In this document: one piece after another, positions 44,031 through 53,219 of the stretch
Numbering within the stretch: the first letter of the stretch is position 1
How the letters are laid out: each line of letters opens with the position of its first letter
From: JBPESP01 sp051710585
Lineage (GTDB): Bacteria > Pseudomonadota > Gammaproteobacteria > Enterobacterales > Enterobacteriaceae
DNA length: 64,000 bases
Reading direction: 5' to 3'
NCBI GenBank assembly: GCA_051710585.1
Contig: JBPESP010000005.1
Location: forward strand, 111,775-175,774
Notes under the pieces: model-generated
What the model saw: only the letters and a program-made list of their open reading frames with translations
What the model was told of the DNA's origin: nothing
Databases searched by the model: none
Translations under genes and position numbers: made by a program

Positions 44031-46139
44031 ATGGCTCGTATAACACCCATCGCACGTTACCGTAACATCGGTATCAGTGCACACATTGACGCGGGCAAAA
44101 CTACAACGACTGAACGTATCCTGTTCTATACGGGTGTAAACCACAAGATCGGTGAAGTTCATAATGGCGCTGCCACCATGGACTGGATGGCCCAAGAGCA
44201 GGAACGTGGTATCACCATCACATCAGCTGCAACCACCTGTTTCTGGGCTGGCATGGCTAAACAGTTTAATTCGCATCGCATTAACATCATTGATACCCCG
44301 GGACATGTTGACTTTACCATCGAAGTAGAACGTTCCATGCGCGTACTTGATGGCGCCATAATGATTTACTGTGCAGTTGGAGGCGTCCAACCGCAGTCTG
44401 AAACTGTGTGGCGTCAGGCGAACAAATATAAAGTGCCACGTATTGCGTTCGTCAATAAAATGGACCGTATGGGTGCCAACTATTTGCGCGTAGTTGAACA
44501 GCTAAAAACCCGTTTAGCCGCTAATCCAGTTCCGATTCAGCTGGCTATCGGTGCAGAAGAAAAATTCACTGGTGTCGTCGACCTGGTGAAGATGAAAGCA
44601 ATAAACTGGAGCGAAGCAGACCAAGGCGTAACCTTCACTTATGAAGACATCCCTAATAATTTGACCGAGCTAGCAAACAAATGGCACCAGCATCTGGTGG
44701 CATCCGCAGCTGAAGCGTCCGAAGAGCTAATGGATAAATATCTAGACGGCAAAGAACTAACTGAAGAAGAGATTAAACACGCTCTACGTCAGCGTGTTCT
44801 AAAAAACGAAATTATTCTGGTTACCTGTGGTTCTGCATTCAAAAACAAAGGCGTACAAGCTGTACTGGATGCAGTTATTGAATATCTTCCAGCACCAACT
44901 GATGTTGCTGCTATTAACGGTGTACTAGAAGACGGTAAAACCCATGCTAAACGTCATTCTAGCGATGAAGAACCGTTCTCAGCGCTGGCATTTAAAATCG
45001 CCACTGATCCGTTCGTTGGTAACCTAACCTTTTTTCGCGTCTACTCCGGCATCGTCAATTCCGGCAATACTGTGCTGAACTCAATAAAGGAGAAGCGTGA
45101 GCGTTTTGGGCGTATCGTACAGATGCACGCCAACAAGCGTGAAGAAATCAAGGAAGTACGGGCCGGCGATATCGCCGCGGCCATTGGTCTGAAAGATGTC
45201 ACCACTGGGGACACCCTGTGCGATACCTTTGCACCGATTATCCTTGAGCGTATGGAATTTCCAGAGCCAGTTATCTCTGTTGCCGTGGAACCAAAAACCA
45301 AGGCTGACCAAGAAAAAATGGGGATAGCACTGAGCCGTCTGGCACAGGAAGACCCGTCTTTCCGCGTGTGGACCGATGAAGAGTCTGGTCAAACTATCAT
45401 CGCCGGTATGGGTGAGCTACACCTTGAAATCCTCGTCGACCGTATGCGACGCGAATTCAATGTGGAAGCCAACATCGGTAGGCCGCAGGTGGCCTACCGT
45501 GAAACAATCCGCTCCACCGTCGAACAAGAAGGTAAATTTATTCGTCAGTCCGGTGGTCGCGGTCAATTCGGCCACGTTTGGCTACGTATAGAACCGATGG
45601 AGGCAGGTAGTGGTAAAGGTTACGAATTCCTAAACGAAATCGTCGGTGGGGTTATACCGAAGGAATATATTCCTGCTATAGATAAAGGCATTCAGGAACA
45701 ACTAAAAAACGGCGTTCTTGCTGGTTACCCGATTGTAGACGTCCGCGTCGCCGCCTTCGATGGTTCTTACCACGAAGTTGACTCCTCAGAAATGGCATTC
45801 AAGATCGCAAGTTCTATGGCGTTTAAAGAAGGCTTTATGAAGGCAAAACCGATTCTGCTAGAACCCATTATGAAGGTCGAAATTGAAACACCTGAAGACT
45901 ATATGGGTGACGTGATTGGTGACTTAAACCGTCGTCGCGGTATGATTGACGGCATGGAAGATACCACGACCGGTAAAACCGTTCGTGCGCAGGTCCCCTT
46001 GTCTGAAATGTTCGGTTATGCTACCGATCTGCGTTCACAGACTCAGGGGAGAGCTTCTTACTCCATGGAGTTCCTGAAGTATAATGAAGCACCAAACAAT
46101 ATTGCTCAGGCCATTATCGACACCCGTAAAGCTAAGTAA
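44031..46139 (+). CDS. fusA: elongation factor G
   Basis: EF-G is the GTPase driving translocation and, with RRF, ribosome recycling. It has 702 residues (704 in E. coli). GTP-binding motifs are complete: AHIDAGKT (17-24), DTPGH (88-92) and NKMD (142-145). Domains II-V follow without interruption, ending with the LSEMFGYATDLRSQTQGR segment of domain V. Upstream GAGGAT provides the ribosome-binding site. tufA, normally co-transcribed 72 bases downstream, is dead. Confidence 0.98.
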   Translation: MARITPIARYRNIGISAHIDAGKTTTTERILFYTGVNHKIGEVHNGAATMDWMAQEQERGITITSAATTCFWAGMAKQFNSHRINIIDTPGHVDFTIEVERSMRVLDGAIMIYCAVGGVQPQSETVWRQANKYKVPRIAFVNKMDRMGANYLRVVEQLKTRLAANPVPIQLAIGAEEKFTGVVDLVKMKAINWSEADQGVTFTYEDIPNNLTELANKWHQHLVASAAEASEELMDKYLDGKELTEEEIKHALRQRVLKNEIILVTCGSAFKNKGVQAVLDAVIEYLPAPTDVAAINGVLEDGKTHAKRHSSDEEPFSALAFKIATDPFVGNLTFFRVYSGIVNSGNTVLNSIKEKRERFGRIVQMHANKREEIKEVRAGDIAAAIGLKDVTTGDTLCDTFAPIILERMEFPEPVISVAVEPKTKADQEKMGIALSRLAQEDPSFRVWTDEESGQTIIAGMGELHLEILVDRMRREFNVEANIGRPQVAYRETIRSTVEQEGKFIRQSGGRGQFGHVWLRIEPMEAGSGKGYEFLNEIVGGVIPKEYIPAIDKGIQEQLKNGVLAGYPIVDVRVAAFDGSYHEVDSSEMAFKIASSMAFKEGFMKAKPILLEPIMKVEIETPEDYMGDVIGDLNRRRGMIDGMEDTTTGKTVRAQVPLSEMFGYATDLRSQTQGRASYSMEFLKYNEAPNNIAQAIIDTRKAK

Positions 46140-46211
46140 AATTTCAGGTTTGTAATTAATAACTTATGCTATCACCCATTAGCAAGAGTATTAAGAATAA
46201 GGAATATAGCT

Positions 46212-47393
46212 ATGTCTAAAGAAAGGTTCCAACGTACAAAAACCCACCTTGACATCGGTACTATCGGCCACGTTGACCATGGTAAAACGACCCTAACCGC
46301 CGCCATTACCACCATTCTTGCTGAGGCCTACAAAGAGCGATAGTGCATACACAAAGAAAAGGCCTGTGGCCTCGCACATTGAATGACACCCTCCACCCGT
46401 CATTCCGTCATTCCGCGCATATAGATTGCCCTGGACACGCTGACTATGTCAAAATATGATCACTGGTGCAGCGCAAATAGATACCGCTATTCTAGTAGTT
46501 TCCTAGTTGCCGCAACAGAAGGCCAGATGCCACAGACCCGCGAGCACATCCTACTTGGTCGCCAGATCGGCATACCATACATCATCGTGTTTATGAACAA
46601 ATGTGACATGGTCAATGATGAATAATTGCTAGAACTAGTTTAAATAGAAATGTTAAATAAAAATGTGCGAACTACTGTTGCATTACGGCTTTCCTGGCGA
46701 CGAGACTCCGGTTATCCGTGGCTCGGCGCTGAAAGCGCTGGAAGGCGATAAATCCTGGTCTTGGATAGAAAATATCATCAAAACTGCCAGAAACACTGGA
46801 TACCTATATTCCGGAACAAGAGCGCGCCATTAACAAGCGGTTTTATTGCCTATCGAAGACGTATTCTCTCCGGCCGCGGTACCGTAGTCACTAGTTGTGC
46901 AGAAAGCGGAATCATAAAAGTGGCTGAAGAAGTAGAAATCGTCGGCATTATAGACGCTATCAGAACTACCTGCACCGGCGTTGAAATGTTCCGTAAAATT
47001 CTAGAGGAAGGCCGTTCTAGTGAAACCGTTAGCATCCTGCTATACAGAGGTACTAAAAGTGACGAGATAGAATATGGTCAGGTTCTATCTAAACCAAGTT
47101 CTATTAAACTGCACACTCAGTTTGAATCAGAAGTTTATATTCTAAGCAAAGATTAGGGTGGACGTTACATGCCATTCTTTAATGGTTATCGCCCACAATT
47201 CTACTTCCGTACGACTAACGTAACTGGTGCCATCGAACTGCCGAAAGGTGTTAAAATGGTCCCGCCTGGCGATAATATTAAGATGGTTTTTAACCTTATT
47301 GCTCCGGTTGCCATGGATGACGGCCTGCGGTTCGCTATCCGCGAAAGCGGGCGTACTGTTGGCACTAGAGTTGTTTCTAAAGTTATCCCTTAA
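46212..47393 (+). pseudogene. tufA: dead EF-Tu gene (str-operon copy)
   Basis: EF-Tu delivers aminoacyl-tRNA to the ribosome. The start MSKERFQRTKTHLDIGTIGH and the P-loop GHVDHGKT are still readable, but the frame stops at 46341-46343 after AEAYKER. Effector-loop sequence is deleted (EKACGLAH remains of EKARGITINTSH). Later blocks shift frame: PQTREHILLGRQIGIPYIIVF-like sequence near 46530-46590 and GVEMFRKILEEGRSSETVS near 46980-47030. A TAG at 47154-47156 replaces Glu in SKDEGGR, while the last 75 codons remain open to KVIP and TAA. At least three frame breaks confirm loss of function. A second tuf gene must exist elsewhere. Confidence 0.97.
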
Positions 47394-47396
47394 GCT

Positions 47397-47957
47397 AATA
47401 ACATCTTAAAAAATACCGCTAGCTAGCATAAAAGGGCGATGCAAGGTGATTTTTTATGAATATATCACCCATTTCACCTTTAACAAAGCACTGCTACAGT
47501 TAAAGATTATATGTAAAATACACTACCATTAAGACCTTAAAACTGACTGCAAAGAAAAGCTGCTTTTACCCAAAAGCTAGTACCAGATCATAGCGAAAGA
47601 AAACCTAAAATAATAACAATCGTTCCCATGGAACCCAGTACTATCACTAGTAAAACCAACTTGCCATGTAATCTACCATGAGATACCTTATAAAAATTAT
47701 TATTATGATATACTGCAATTAGCGCCGTTATTGTGCAGTTACCCCACTACCCACTATTTAAACAGCGCACGCACCCACGTTGACTCATAATGAATCTCTA
47801 TAGAGACTAGCTGACGGTACATCAATAAAAAATTACTTTTTATCGGATAAAAAGTCTATGTAGTGTATTGAATAAAAATAAACACTAATACTGTTGCTAT
47901 TGTAAAAACACTTGTTCTAACCTAAATTAGCGCAAGATAATTCAGTGAGTGCTAGAA
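47397..47957. other. gene-free gap between tufA and bfd remnants
   Basis: About 560 bases without a recognisable gene. Just after tufA, AAAGGGCGATGC and a GGTGAT...ATCACC pairing (47445-47450 with 47464-47469) followed or interrupted by a T-run look like the worn terminator of the str operon. Nothing else is evident. Confidence 0.45.
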
Positions 47958-48153
47958 ATGTGTATTTATTTACACAATGCGGCTAGCAAAAAAAACCATA
48001 AACGATGCAGTGAGGCAATACTAAACCCAAAACCTTTAACCAATTCTAGTTCGAACAGTTGCTACCATTGCTACCAATAGGTGGCCAATGTAAAAATAGG
48101 TTTGCGTAGCACGCAATACAATGGAGGATGAACATAGCACATCACACCATTAA
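47958..48153 (+). pseudogene. bfd: broken bacterioferritin-associated ferredoxin
   Basis: Bfd is a [2Fe-2S] protein that reduces and mobilises iron from bacterioferritin. From the ATG at 47958, MCIYLHNAASKKNHK aligns with MYVCLCNGISDKKIR, but the first two cluster cysteines (CxC) are gone. A later frame gives FEQLLPLLPIGGQCKN (family SFQQLKKFIPVGNQCGKC), and a third gives ARNTMEDEHS (family AREVMEDELM). About 196 bases remain, the full family length, with two frameshifts and lost ligands. It precedes bfr as in enterobacteria. Confidence 0.85.
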
Positions 48154-48182
48154 AATATTATATAAAATGTAGAGTTATCACT

Positions 48183-48217
48183 TTGCAATCCTCTATTGCA
48201 GATATATTCTGTATAAT
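48183..48217 (+). promoter_or_regulatory. possible bfr promoter
   Basis: A perfect TATAAT lies at 48212-48217, 24 bases before the bfr start, with a G of the preceding TG. No good -35 box stands at 17 bases, so the call rests mainly on the -10. No Fur-box match was obvious. Confidence 0.4.
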
Positions 48218-48240
48218 ACGTCTTATAGGGAGAGTTTCTC

Positions 48241-48720
48241 ATGAAAGGTGATGGCAAGATTATTAATTATTTCAATAAGTTGCTTAGCAACGAGCTTGTG
48301 GCTATTAATCAATATTTCCTGCATGCCCGAATGTTTAAGAATTGGGGCCTAATGCGTCTTAACGACGTTGAATACCACGAATCTATCGAAGAAATGAAAC
48401 ATGCGGACCGCCATATCGAACGCATTCTATTTCTAGAAGGATCACCTAATATGCAGGATCTTGGGAGGCTAAACATCGGCGAAAATGTTGAAGAAATGCT
48501 ACGTTCCGATCTTTATTTGGAATTACAGAGCGCACAAGATCTGCGTGAAAGCATCTCTTACGCAGACTCGATACGTGACTATGTGTCACGAAACCTGATG
48601 ATTGAAATCCTAACTGACGAAGAGGAGCATATTAATTTTCTGGAAACCGAGCTGTCCCATATCACGCGTTTTGGCCTTCAAAACTATCTTCAATTACAGT
48701 TGAAAGACTCTGGCCAATAA
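48241..48720 (+). CDS. bfr: bacterioferritin
   Basis: Bfr assembles into a 24-subunit, heme-containing cage that oxidises Fe(II) and stores iron. The 159 residues match E. coli (158). All ferroxidase ligands are in place: Glu18, Glu51, His54, Glu94, Glu127 and His130. Met52, the heme axial ligand, is also conserved. GGGAGAG just upstream is a strong ribosome-binding site. Its redox partner bfd directly upstream is dead, so iron release must rely on another reductant or storage may serve mainly for detoxification. Confidence 0.98.
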   Translation: MKGDGKIINYFNKLLSNELVAINQYFLHARMFKNWGLMRLNDVEYHESIEEMKHADRHIERILFLEGSPNMQDLGRLNIGENVEEMLRSDLYLELQSAQDLRESISYADSIRDYVSRNLMIEILTDEEEHINFLETELSHITRFGLQNYLQLQLKDSGQ

Positions 48721-48890
48721 GTTTGAGTGGGCACAATCAGTAAACATACCCCCTGCGCCGTCTCCCTACAACAGAGACTTACTAATTCACTCTGGAGTTT
48801 CCATCTTATACTGTTGCTCGGAACTGCAAACTGTCTTTAATAACACTTATTATCGTCTATCCAAAACAGCGTACTTTATAGTGCACGTGT

Positions 48891-48919
48891 TTGCTTCCTA
48901 ATACATATTTGCGTATAAT
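48891..48919 (+). promoter_or_regulatory. S10 operon promoter
   Basis: TATAAT at 48914-48919 with TTGCTT at 48891-48896, spaced 17 bases. It lies about 195 bases before rpsJ, consistent with the long leader of the E. coli S10 operon. The -35 box is weak. Confidence 0.6.
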
Positions 48920-48925
48920 GGTTAA

Positions 48926-49113
48926 GATTTCTTGTAGTGCTTCAGGTTAATAAGCTGGCCCACTCTTTAAATCCGTGCTAGTCGCACAAACAGTAAGCCG
49001 GTTAACAACATTCCCAATTAGGGAATAATACTGAATTATTATGCTCCTCCATCAATTGCAATAGGTGTGTGAGGTGTTTTTTCACGTTTATAAATAATTG
49101 GAGCTCTGGTCTC
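48926..49113 (+). promoter_or_regulatory. S10 operon leader (possible L4 control region)
   Basis: About 188 bases separate the promoter and rpsJ. In E. coli the similar leader folds into hairpins through which L4 causes transcription attenuation and translational repression. Here CTCCTC near 49054-49060 can partly pair with GAGG at 49071-49074, followed by six T at 49077-49082, then GGAG before rpsJ. This resembles the attenuator layout but was not folded. Confidence 0.5.
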
Positions 49114-49425
49114 ATGCAGAATCAAAGAATCCGTATCTGTTTGAAAGCATTTGATCATCGGTTGATTGATCAATCAACTGCGGAAATCGTCGAGACTGCC
49201 AAACGTACCGGTGCTCAGGTACGTGGTCCAATCCCACTGCCGACGCGCAAAGAGCGCTTTACTATTCTGATCTCTCCGCACGTCAACAAAGATGCACGCG
49301 ATCAGTATGAAATCCGCACTCATAAGCGTCTAGTTGACATCGTTGAGCCAACCGAAAAAACCGTTGATGCTCTAATGCGCTTGGACCTGGCTGCCGGTGT
49401 AGACGTGCAGATTAGTCTAGGTTAA
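49114..49425 (+). CDS. rpsJ: 30S ribosomal protein S10
   Basis: S10 belongs to the 30S head and, as NusE, to transcription antitermination complexes. From the ATG at 49114 it has 103 residues, the E. coli length. The family block GPIPLPTRKERFTILISPHV (about 38-57) is intact. An in-frame start at 49069 would add 15 leader-derived residues not found in the family. It opens the eleven-gene S10 operon. Confidence 0.97.
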   Translation: MQNQRIRICLKAFDHRLIDQSTAEIVETAKRTGAQVRGPIPLPTRKERFTILISPHVNKDARDQYEIRTHKRLVDIVEPTEKTVDALMRLDLAAGVDVQISLG

Positions 49426-49457
49426 TCAGATCGTAAAACGATTTAGAGGTTGAAATA

Positions 49458-50093
49458 ATGAAGGGTTTAATCGGACGCAAAATGGGCATGACTCGTATCT
49501 TCACCGAAGATGGCATTTCTATTCCTGTTACTGTTATAGAAATAGAAGTAAACCGCGTTACCCAAGTTAAAGATCTGGAAAACGATGGATACTGCGCTGT
49601 CCAGGTTACCACTGGCACTAAAAAAGCCAACCGCATAACCAAACCGGAAGCTGGGCATTTTGCAAAGGCGGGCGTTAAAGCTGGACGTGGTCTATGGGAA
49701 TTTCGTGTTAAAAACGATGTAGAAGTTACTATTGGTCAGAGCATCACTATAAAACTATTTGCTAATGTAAAAAAAGTTGATGTTACTGGTACCTCCAAAG
49801 GTAAAGGATTTTCCGGCACTGTGAAGCGCTGGAATTTCCACACCCAAGATACTACCCACGGTAACTCCTTATCCCACCGCGTTCCAGGTTCTATCGGTCA
49901 AAACCAGACGCCTGGAAAAGTATTTAAAGGTAAAAAAATGGCAGGGCAACTGGGTAATGAACGCGTAACCGTTCAGAGTCTGGAAGTGGTACGTGTTGAC
50001 ATAGAACGTAATCTGCTACTGGTTAAAGGCGCCGTCCCAGGAGCAACCGGTAGTGACCTGATCGTTAAACCAGCTATTAAAGCAAACGTCTAA
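49458..50093 (+). CDS. rplC: 50S ribosomal protein L3
   Basis: L3 starts 50S assembly and reaches the peptidyl-transferase centre. It has 211 residues (209 in E. coli). The PrmB-methylated glutamine is present as Gln150 in GSIGQNQTPGKV. The start follows GAGGTTGAAATA. The gene lies 32 bases after rpsJ and ends ten bases before rplD. Confidence 0.98.
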   Translation: MKGLIGRKMGMTRIFTEDGISIPVTVIEIEVNRVTQVKDLENDGYCAVQVTTGTKKANRITKPEAGHFAKAGVKAGRGLWEFRVKNDVEVTIGQSITIKLFANVKKVDVTGTSKGKGFSGTVKRWNFHTQDTTHGNSLSHRVPGSIGQNQTPGKVFKGKKMAGQLGNERVTVQSLEVVRVDIERNLLLVKGAVPGATGSDLIVKPAIKANV

Positions 50094-50103
50094 GGAGATA
50101 GGA

Positions 50104-50709
50104 ATGGAATTAGTATTGAAAGACGCACACAGCGCACTAACTGTTTCCGAAACTACCTTTGGGCGTAATTTTAATGAAGCGCTGATACACCAGGTTGTTG
50201 TGGCTTACGCAGCAAGTGCCCGTCAGGGAACCCGCAGTCAGAAGACCCGCGCCGAAGTTACAGGTTCCGGTAAAAAACCCTGGCGTCAGAAGGGTACCGG
50301 ACGGGCGCGTTCCGGTAGTGTGAAGAGCCCAATTTGGCGTTCTGGTGGTGTTACCTTTGCCGCAAAGCCGCAAGATCACAGTCAGAAAGTAAATAAAAAG
50401 ATGTACCGCGGTGCACTGAAAAGCATCCTATCTGAACTGGTACGCCAGGATCGTTTGATCATTGTTGAACAGTTCTCTGTCAAAGCGCCGAAAACAAAAC
50501 TACTGGTACAAAAACTAAAAGACATGGCGTTAGAAGATGTGCTAATCATTACCGGTGAACCGGACGAAAACCTATTCCTGGCTGCGCGTAACCTCTATAA
50601 AGTAGAAGTACGCGGTGCTAATGGTATAGATCCGGTTAGCCTTATTGCCTTTGATAAAGTTGTTATGACAGCTGACGCTGTTAAGCAAGTTGAGGAGATG
50701 CTAGGATGA
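50104..50709 (+). CDS. rplD: 50S ribosomal protein L4
   Basis: L4 lines the exit tunnel and in E. coli is the autoregulator of the S10 operon. It has 201 residues, as in E. coli. The tunnel loop GSGKKPWRQKGTGRARSGS (about 54-72) is intact, with Lys63, the erythromycin-resistance site, unchanged. AGGAGAT is the ribosome-binding site. Its TGA overlaps the rplW ATG by four bases, which suggests translational coupling. Confidence 0.98.
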   Translation: MELVLKDAHSALTVSETTFGRNFNEALIHQVVVAYAASARQGTRSQKTRAEVTGSGKKPWRQKGTGRARSGSVKSPIWRSGGVTFAAKPQDHSQKVNKKMYRGALKSILSELVRQDRLIIVEQFSVKAPKTKLLVQKLKDMALEDVLIITGEPDENLFLAARNLYKVEVRGANGIDPVSLIAFDKVVMTADAVKQVEEMLG

Positions 50710-51008
50710 TTTGTGAAGAACGGCTACTGAACGTCCTGCGCATGCCGCATGTTTCTGAAAAAGTATCTACCATGATAGAGAAAGATAATACCATTGTACT
50801 CAGAGTAGCTAAAGATACAAACAAATCAGAAATTAAATCCGCTGTTCATAAAGTGTTTAAAGTCAAAGTCAATAACGTGCGTACTTTGATCGTAAAAGGG
50901 AAAAGTAAACGTCACGGACGGCGTATCGGTCGTCGTAGCGACTGGAAAAAAGCTTACGTCACCCTGAAAGAAGGTCAGAACCTAGATTTCATCGGCGGCG
51001 TAGAGTAA
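50706..51008 (+). CDS. rplW: 50S ribosomal protein L23
   Basis: L23 sits at the tunnel exit and docks SRP and trigger factor. It has 100 residues, as in E. coli, from MICEERLLNVLRMPHVSEK to the conserved RIGRRSDWKKAYVTLKEGQ. It overlaps rplD by ATGA and is followed 18 bases later by rplB. Confidence 0.98.
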   Translation: MICEERLLNVLRMPHVSEKVSTMIEKDNTIVLRVAKDTNKSEIKSAVHKVFKVKVNNVRTLIVKGKSKRHGRRIGRRSDWKKAYVTLKEGQNLDFIGGVE

Positions 51009-51026
51009 GTCGGAGGAATAAGAACA

Positions 51027-51848
51027 ATGGCAATTGTTAAATGTAAACCGACATCTCCGGGTCGTCGTCATGTTATTAAAATAGTCAACTCTGAGCTGCA
51101 TAAGGGTAAATCTTATGCCCCATTGCTGGAAACTCTCAGAAAATCCGGTGGCCGTAACAGCAATGGCCATATCACTACACGCCATATCGGGGGGGGGCAC
51201 AAGAAGCACTATCGTCTGATTGACTTTAAACGCAACAAAGACGGTATCCCGGCAGTAGTAGAACGTTTGGAGTATGATCCTTGCCGTTCTAGCAACGTCG
51301 CGTTGGTATTGTATAAAGATGGTGAACGTCGTTATATCTTAGCACCGAAAGGCCTGAAGGCTGGTGATCAGATTCAATCTGGCGTTGATGCAGCAATCAA
51401 AGCCGGTAACACTCTACCGATGCGCAATATTCCGGTCGGTTCTACTGTACATAACGTAGAAATGAAACCAGGTAAAGGCGCTCAGCTAGCGCGTTCCGCA
51501 GGTGCTTATGTCCAGATCGTGGCTCGTGATGGGGCTTATGTCACGCTGCGTCTACGTTCCGGTGAAATGCGCAAAATTCAATCTGAATGCCGCGCAACCT
51601 TAGGCGAAGTAGGTAATGCCGAACACATGCTGCGTGTACTTGGCAAAGCCGGTGCTAACCGTTGGCGTGGCATCCGTCCGACCGTTCGCGGTACAGCGAT
51701 GAATCCGATTGATCATCCACACGGTGGTGGTGAAGGTCGAAACTTTGGTAAGCACCCAGTAACCCCGTGGGGCATTCAGAGTAAAGGTAAGAAGACTCGT
51801 AAAAATACGCGTACTAATAAATTTATCGTGCGTCGCCGTAATAAATAA
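51027..51848 (+). CDS. rplB: 50S ribosomal protein L2
   Basis: L2 is required for subunit association and peptidyl transfer. It has 273 residues, as in E. coli. The C-terminal NPIDHPHGGGEGR loop with the functionally important histidine is present. An odd feature is a run of nine G at 51189-51197, coding Gly-Gly-Gly in the TRHIGGGHKKHY segment entirely as GGG; slippage there would be lethal. GGAGGAA upstream gives a strong ribosome-binding site. Confidence 0.98.
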   Translation: MAIVKCKPTSPGRRHVIKIVNSELHKGKSYAPLLETLRKSGGRNSNGHITTRHIGGGHKKHYRLIDFKRNKDGIPAVVERLEYDPCRSSNVALVLYKDGERRYILAPKGLKAGDQIQSGVDAAIKAGNTLPMRNIPVGSTVHNVEMKPGKGAQLARSAGAYVQIVARDGAYVTLRLRSGEMRKIQSECRATLGEVGNAEHMLRVLGKAGANRWRGIRPTVRGTAMNPIDHPHGGGEGRNFGKHPVTPWGIQSKGKKTRKNTRTNKFIVRRRNK

Positions 51849-51864
51849 TATTAGAGGATATACC

Positions 51865-52143
51865 ATGCCACGTTCTCTCAAGAAAGGTCCATTTATTGAC
51901 CTGCACTTACTGCAGAAGGTAGAGAAAGCGCTGGAAAGCGGTGACAAGAAACCTATTCGTACTTGGTCCCGTCGTTCAACAATCTTTCCAACAATGATCG
52001 GTTTAACCATTGCTGTCCATAATGGTCGTCAGCATGTACCTATTTTTGTCGCCGAGGAAATGGTTGGCCACAAACTGGGTGAATTTGCTCCGACACGCAC
52101 TTATCGAGGCCATACGGCCGATAAAAAAACTAAAAAGCGCTAA
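51865..52143 (+). CDS. rpsS: 30S ribosomal protein S19
   Basis: S19 binds 16S rRNA in the 30S head with S13, near the A-site finger. It has 92 residues, the E. coli length, beginning MPRSLKKGPFIDLHLLQKVE and containing the conserved FVAEEMVGHKLGEFAPTRTY. It lies 16 bases after rplB. Confidence 0.98.
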   Translation: MPRSLKKGPFIDLHLLQKVEKALESGDKKPIRTWSRRSTIFPTMIGLTIAVHNGRQHVPIFVAEEMVGHKLGEFAPTRTYRGHTADKKTKKR

Positions 52144-52158
52144 GGTTAGGAGAAAGAG

Positions 52159-52491
52159 ATGGAAACTATCGCCCAACATCGCCACGCTCGTTCTTCTGTT
52201 CAAAAGGTTCGCCTAGTGGCTAACCTAATTCGCGGTAAAAAAGTGTCGCAAGCTCTAGAAATTTTGACCTACACCAACAAGAAAGCTGCTGGTCTAGTAA
52301 AGAAAGTACTTGAGTCTGCCATCGCTAACGCTGAACACAACGATAGCGCAGATATCGATGATCTAAAAGTCGCGAATATTTTCGTCGACGCGGGCCCAAG
52401 CATGAAGCGCATCATGCCGCGTGCCAAGGGTCGTGCAGATCGTATCCTAAAGCGCACTAGCCACATTACTGTGGTTGTGTCTGATTGCTGA
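52159..52491 (+). CDS. rplV: 50S ribosomal protein L22
   Basis: L22 contacts all 23S domains and, with L4, forms the tunnel constriction. It has 110 residues, as in E. coli. The extended loop with GPSMKRIMPRAKGRADRI (about 80-97) is intact, so no macrolide-type deletion is present. It ends with TGA 17 bases before rpsC. Confidence 0.98.
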   Translation: METIAQHRHARSSVQKVRLVANLIRGKKVSQALEILTYTNKKAAGLVKKVLESAIANAEHNDSADIDDLKVANIFVDAGPSMKRIMPRAKGRADRILKRTSHITVVVSDC

Positions 52492-52508
52492 GACTCTGGA
52501 GACTAGGA

Positions 52509-53207
52509 ATGGGTCAGAAAGTACATCCTAATGGTATACGGCTAGGTATTATTAAAACCTGGAATTCTACCTGGTATGCGAATACTAAAGAATTCGCTGA
52601 CAACCTGGACAGCGACTTTAAAGTTCGTAAATTCCTGGCAAAGGAATTATCAACAGCTTCTATTTCCCGTGTGGTGATTGAACGTCCAGCCAAAAGCATC
52701 CGTGTGACTATTCACACTGCTCGTCCAGGCATCGTGATCGGCAAAAAAGGCGAAGATGTCGAAAAACTACGTAAGATCGTAGCAGATATCGCTGGTGTAC
52801 CGGCACAAATTAATATCACTGAAGTCCGTAAACCGGAACTGGACGCAAAACTTGTCGCTGAGAATATTTCTTCACAGCTGGAACGTCGCATTATATTCCG
52901 TCGTGCGATGAAACGTGCTGTGCAGAATGCCATGCGTCTTGGCGCCAAGGGGATTAAGGTTGAAGTTAGCGGCCGTCTGGGCGGCGCTGAAATCGCACGT
53001 ACAGAATGGTACCGTGAAGGTCGTGTTCCGCTACATACCCTGCGTGCAGATATCGACTACAACAGCTCCGAAGCGCAAACAACTTATGGTGTCATTGGCG
53101 TAAAAGTGTGGATATTCAAAGGTGAGATATTGGGTGGTATGGCTGCTATTGAACAACCGGAATCAGTTGGTCAACTAAAAAAACAGCAACGTAAAGGCCG
53201 CAAGTAA
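52509..53207 (+). CDS. rpsC: 30S ribosomal protein S3
   Basis: S3 forms part of the mRNA entry tunnel and its helicase activity. From the ATG at 52509 it has 232 residues (233 in E. coli). The KH domain GxxG loop is IVIGKKGED (78-81 core). An upstream in-frame start at 52485 overlaps rplV and adds residues absent from the family, so it is rejected. GGAGACTAGGA precedes the chosen start. Confidence 0.98.
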   Translation: MGQKVHPNGIRLGIIKTWNSTWYANTKEFADNLDSDFKVRKFLAKELSTASISRVVIERPAKSIRVTIHTARPGIVIGKKGEDVEKLRKIVADIAGVPAQINITEVRKPELDAKLVAENISSQLERRIIFRRAMKRAVQNAMRLGAKGIKVEVSGRLGGAEIARTEWYREGRVPLHTLRADIDYNSSEAQTTYGVIGVKVWIFKGEILGGMAAIEQPESVGQLKKQQRKGRK

Positions 53208-53219
53208 GGAGAGTTGCTA

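Noticed and set aside
46399..46416. Short direct repeat GTCATTCC x2, considered as a CRISPR-like or IS feature
   Set aside because: Only two tandem units of about nine bases within the tufA remnant; more likely a slippage product.
51600..52010. Minus-strand 136-codon frame across rplB and rpsS
   Set aside because: Antisense shadow of well-supported ribosomal-protein genes.
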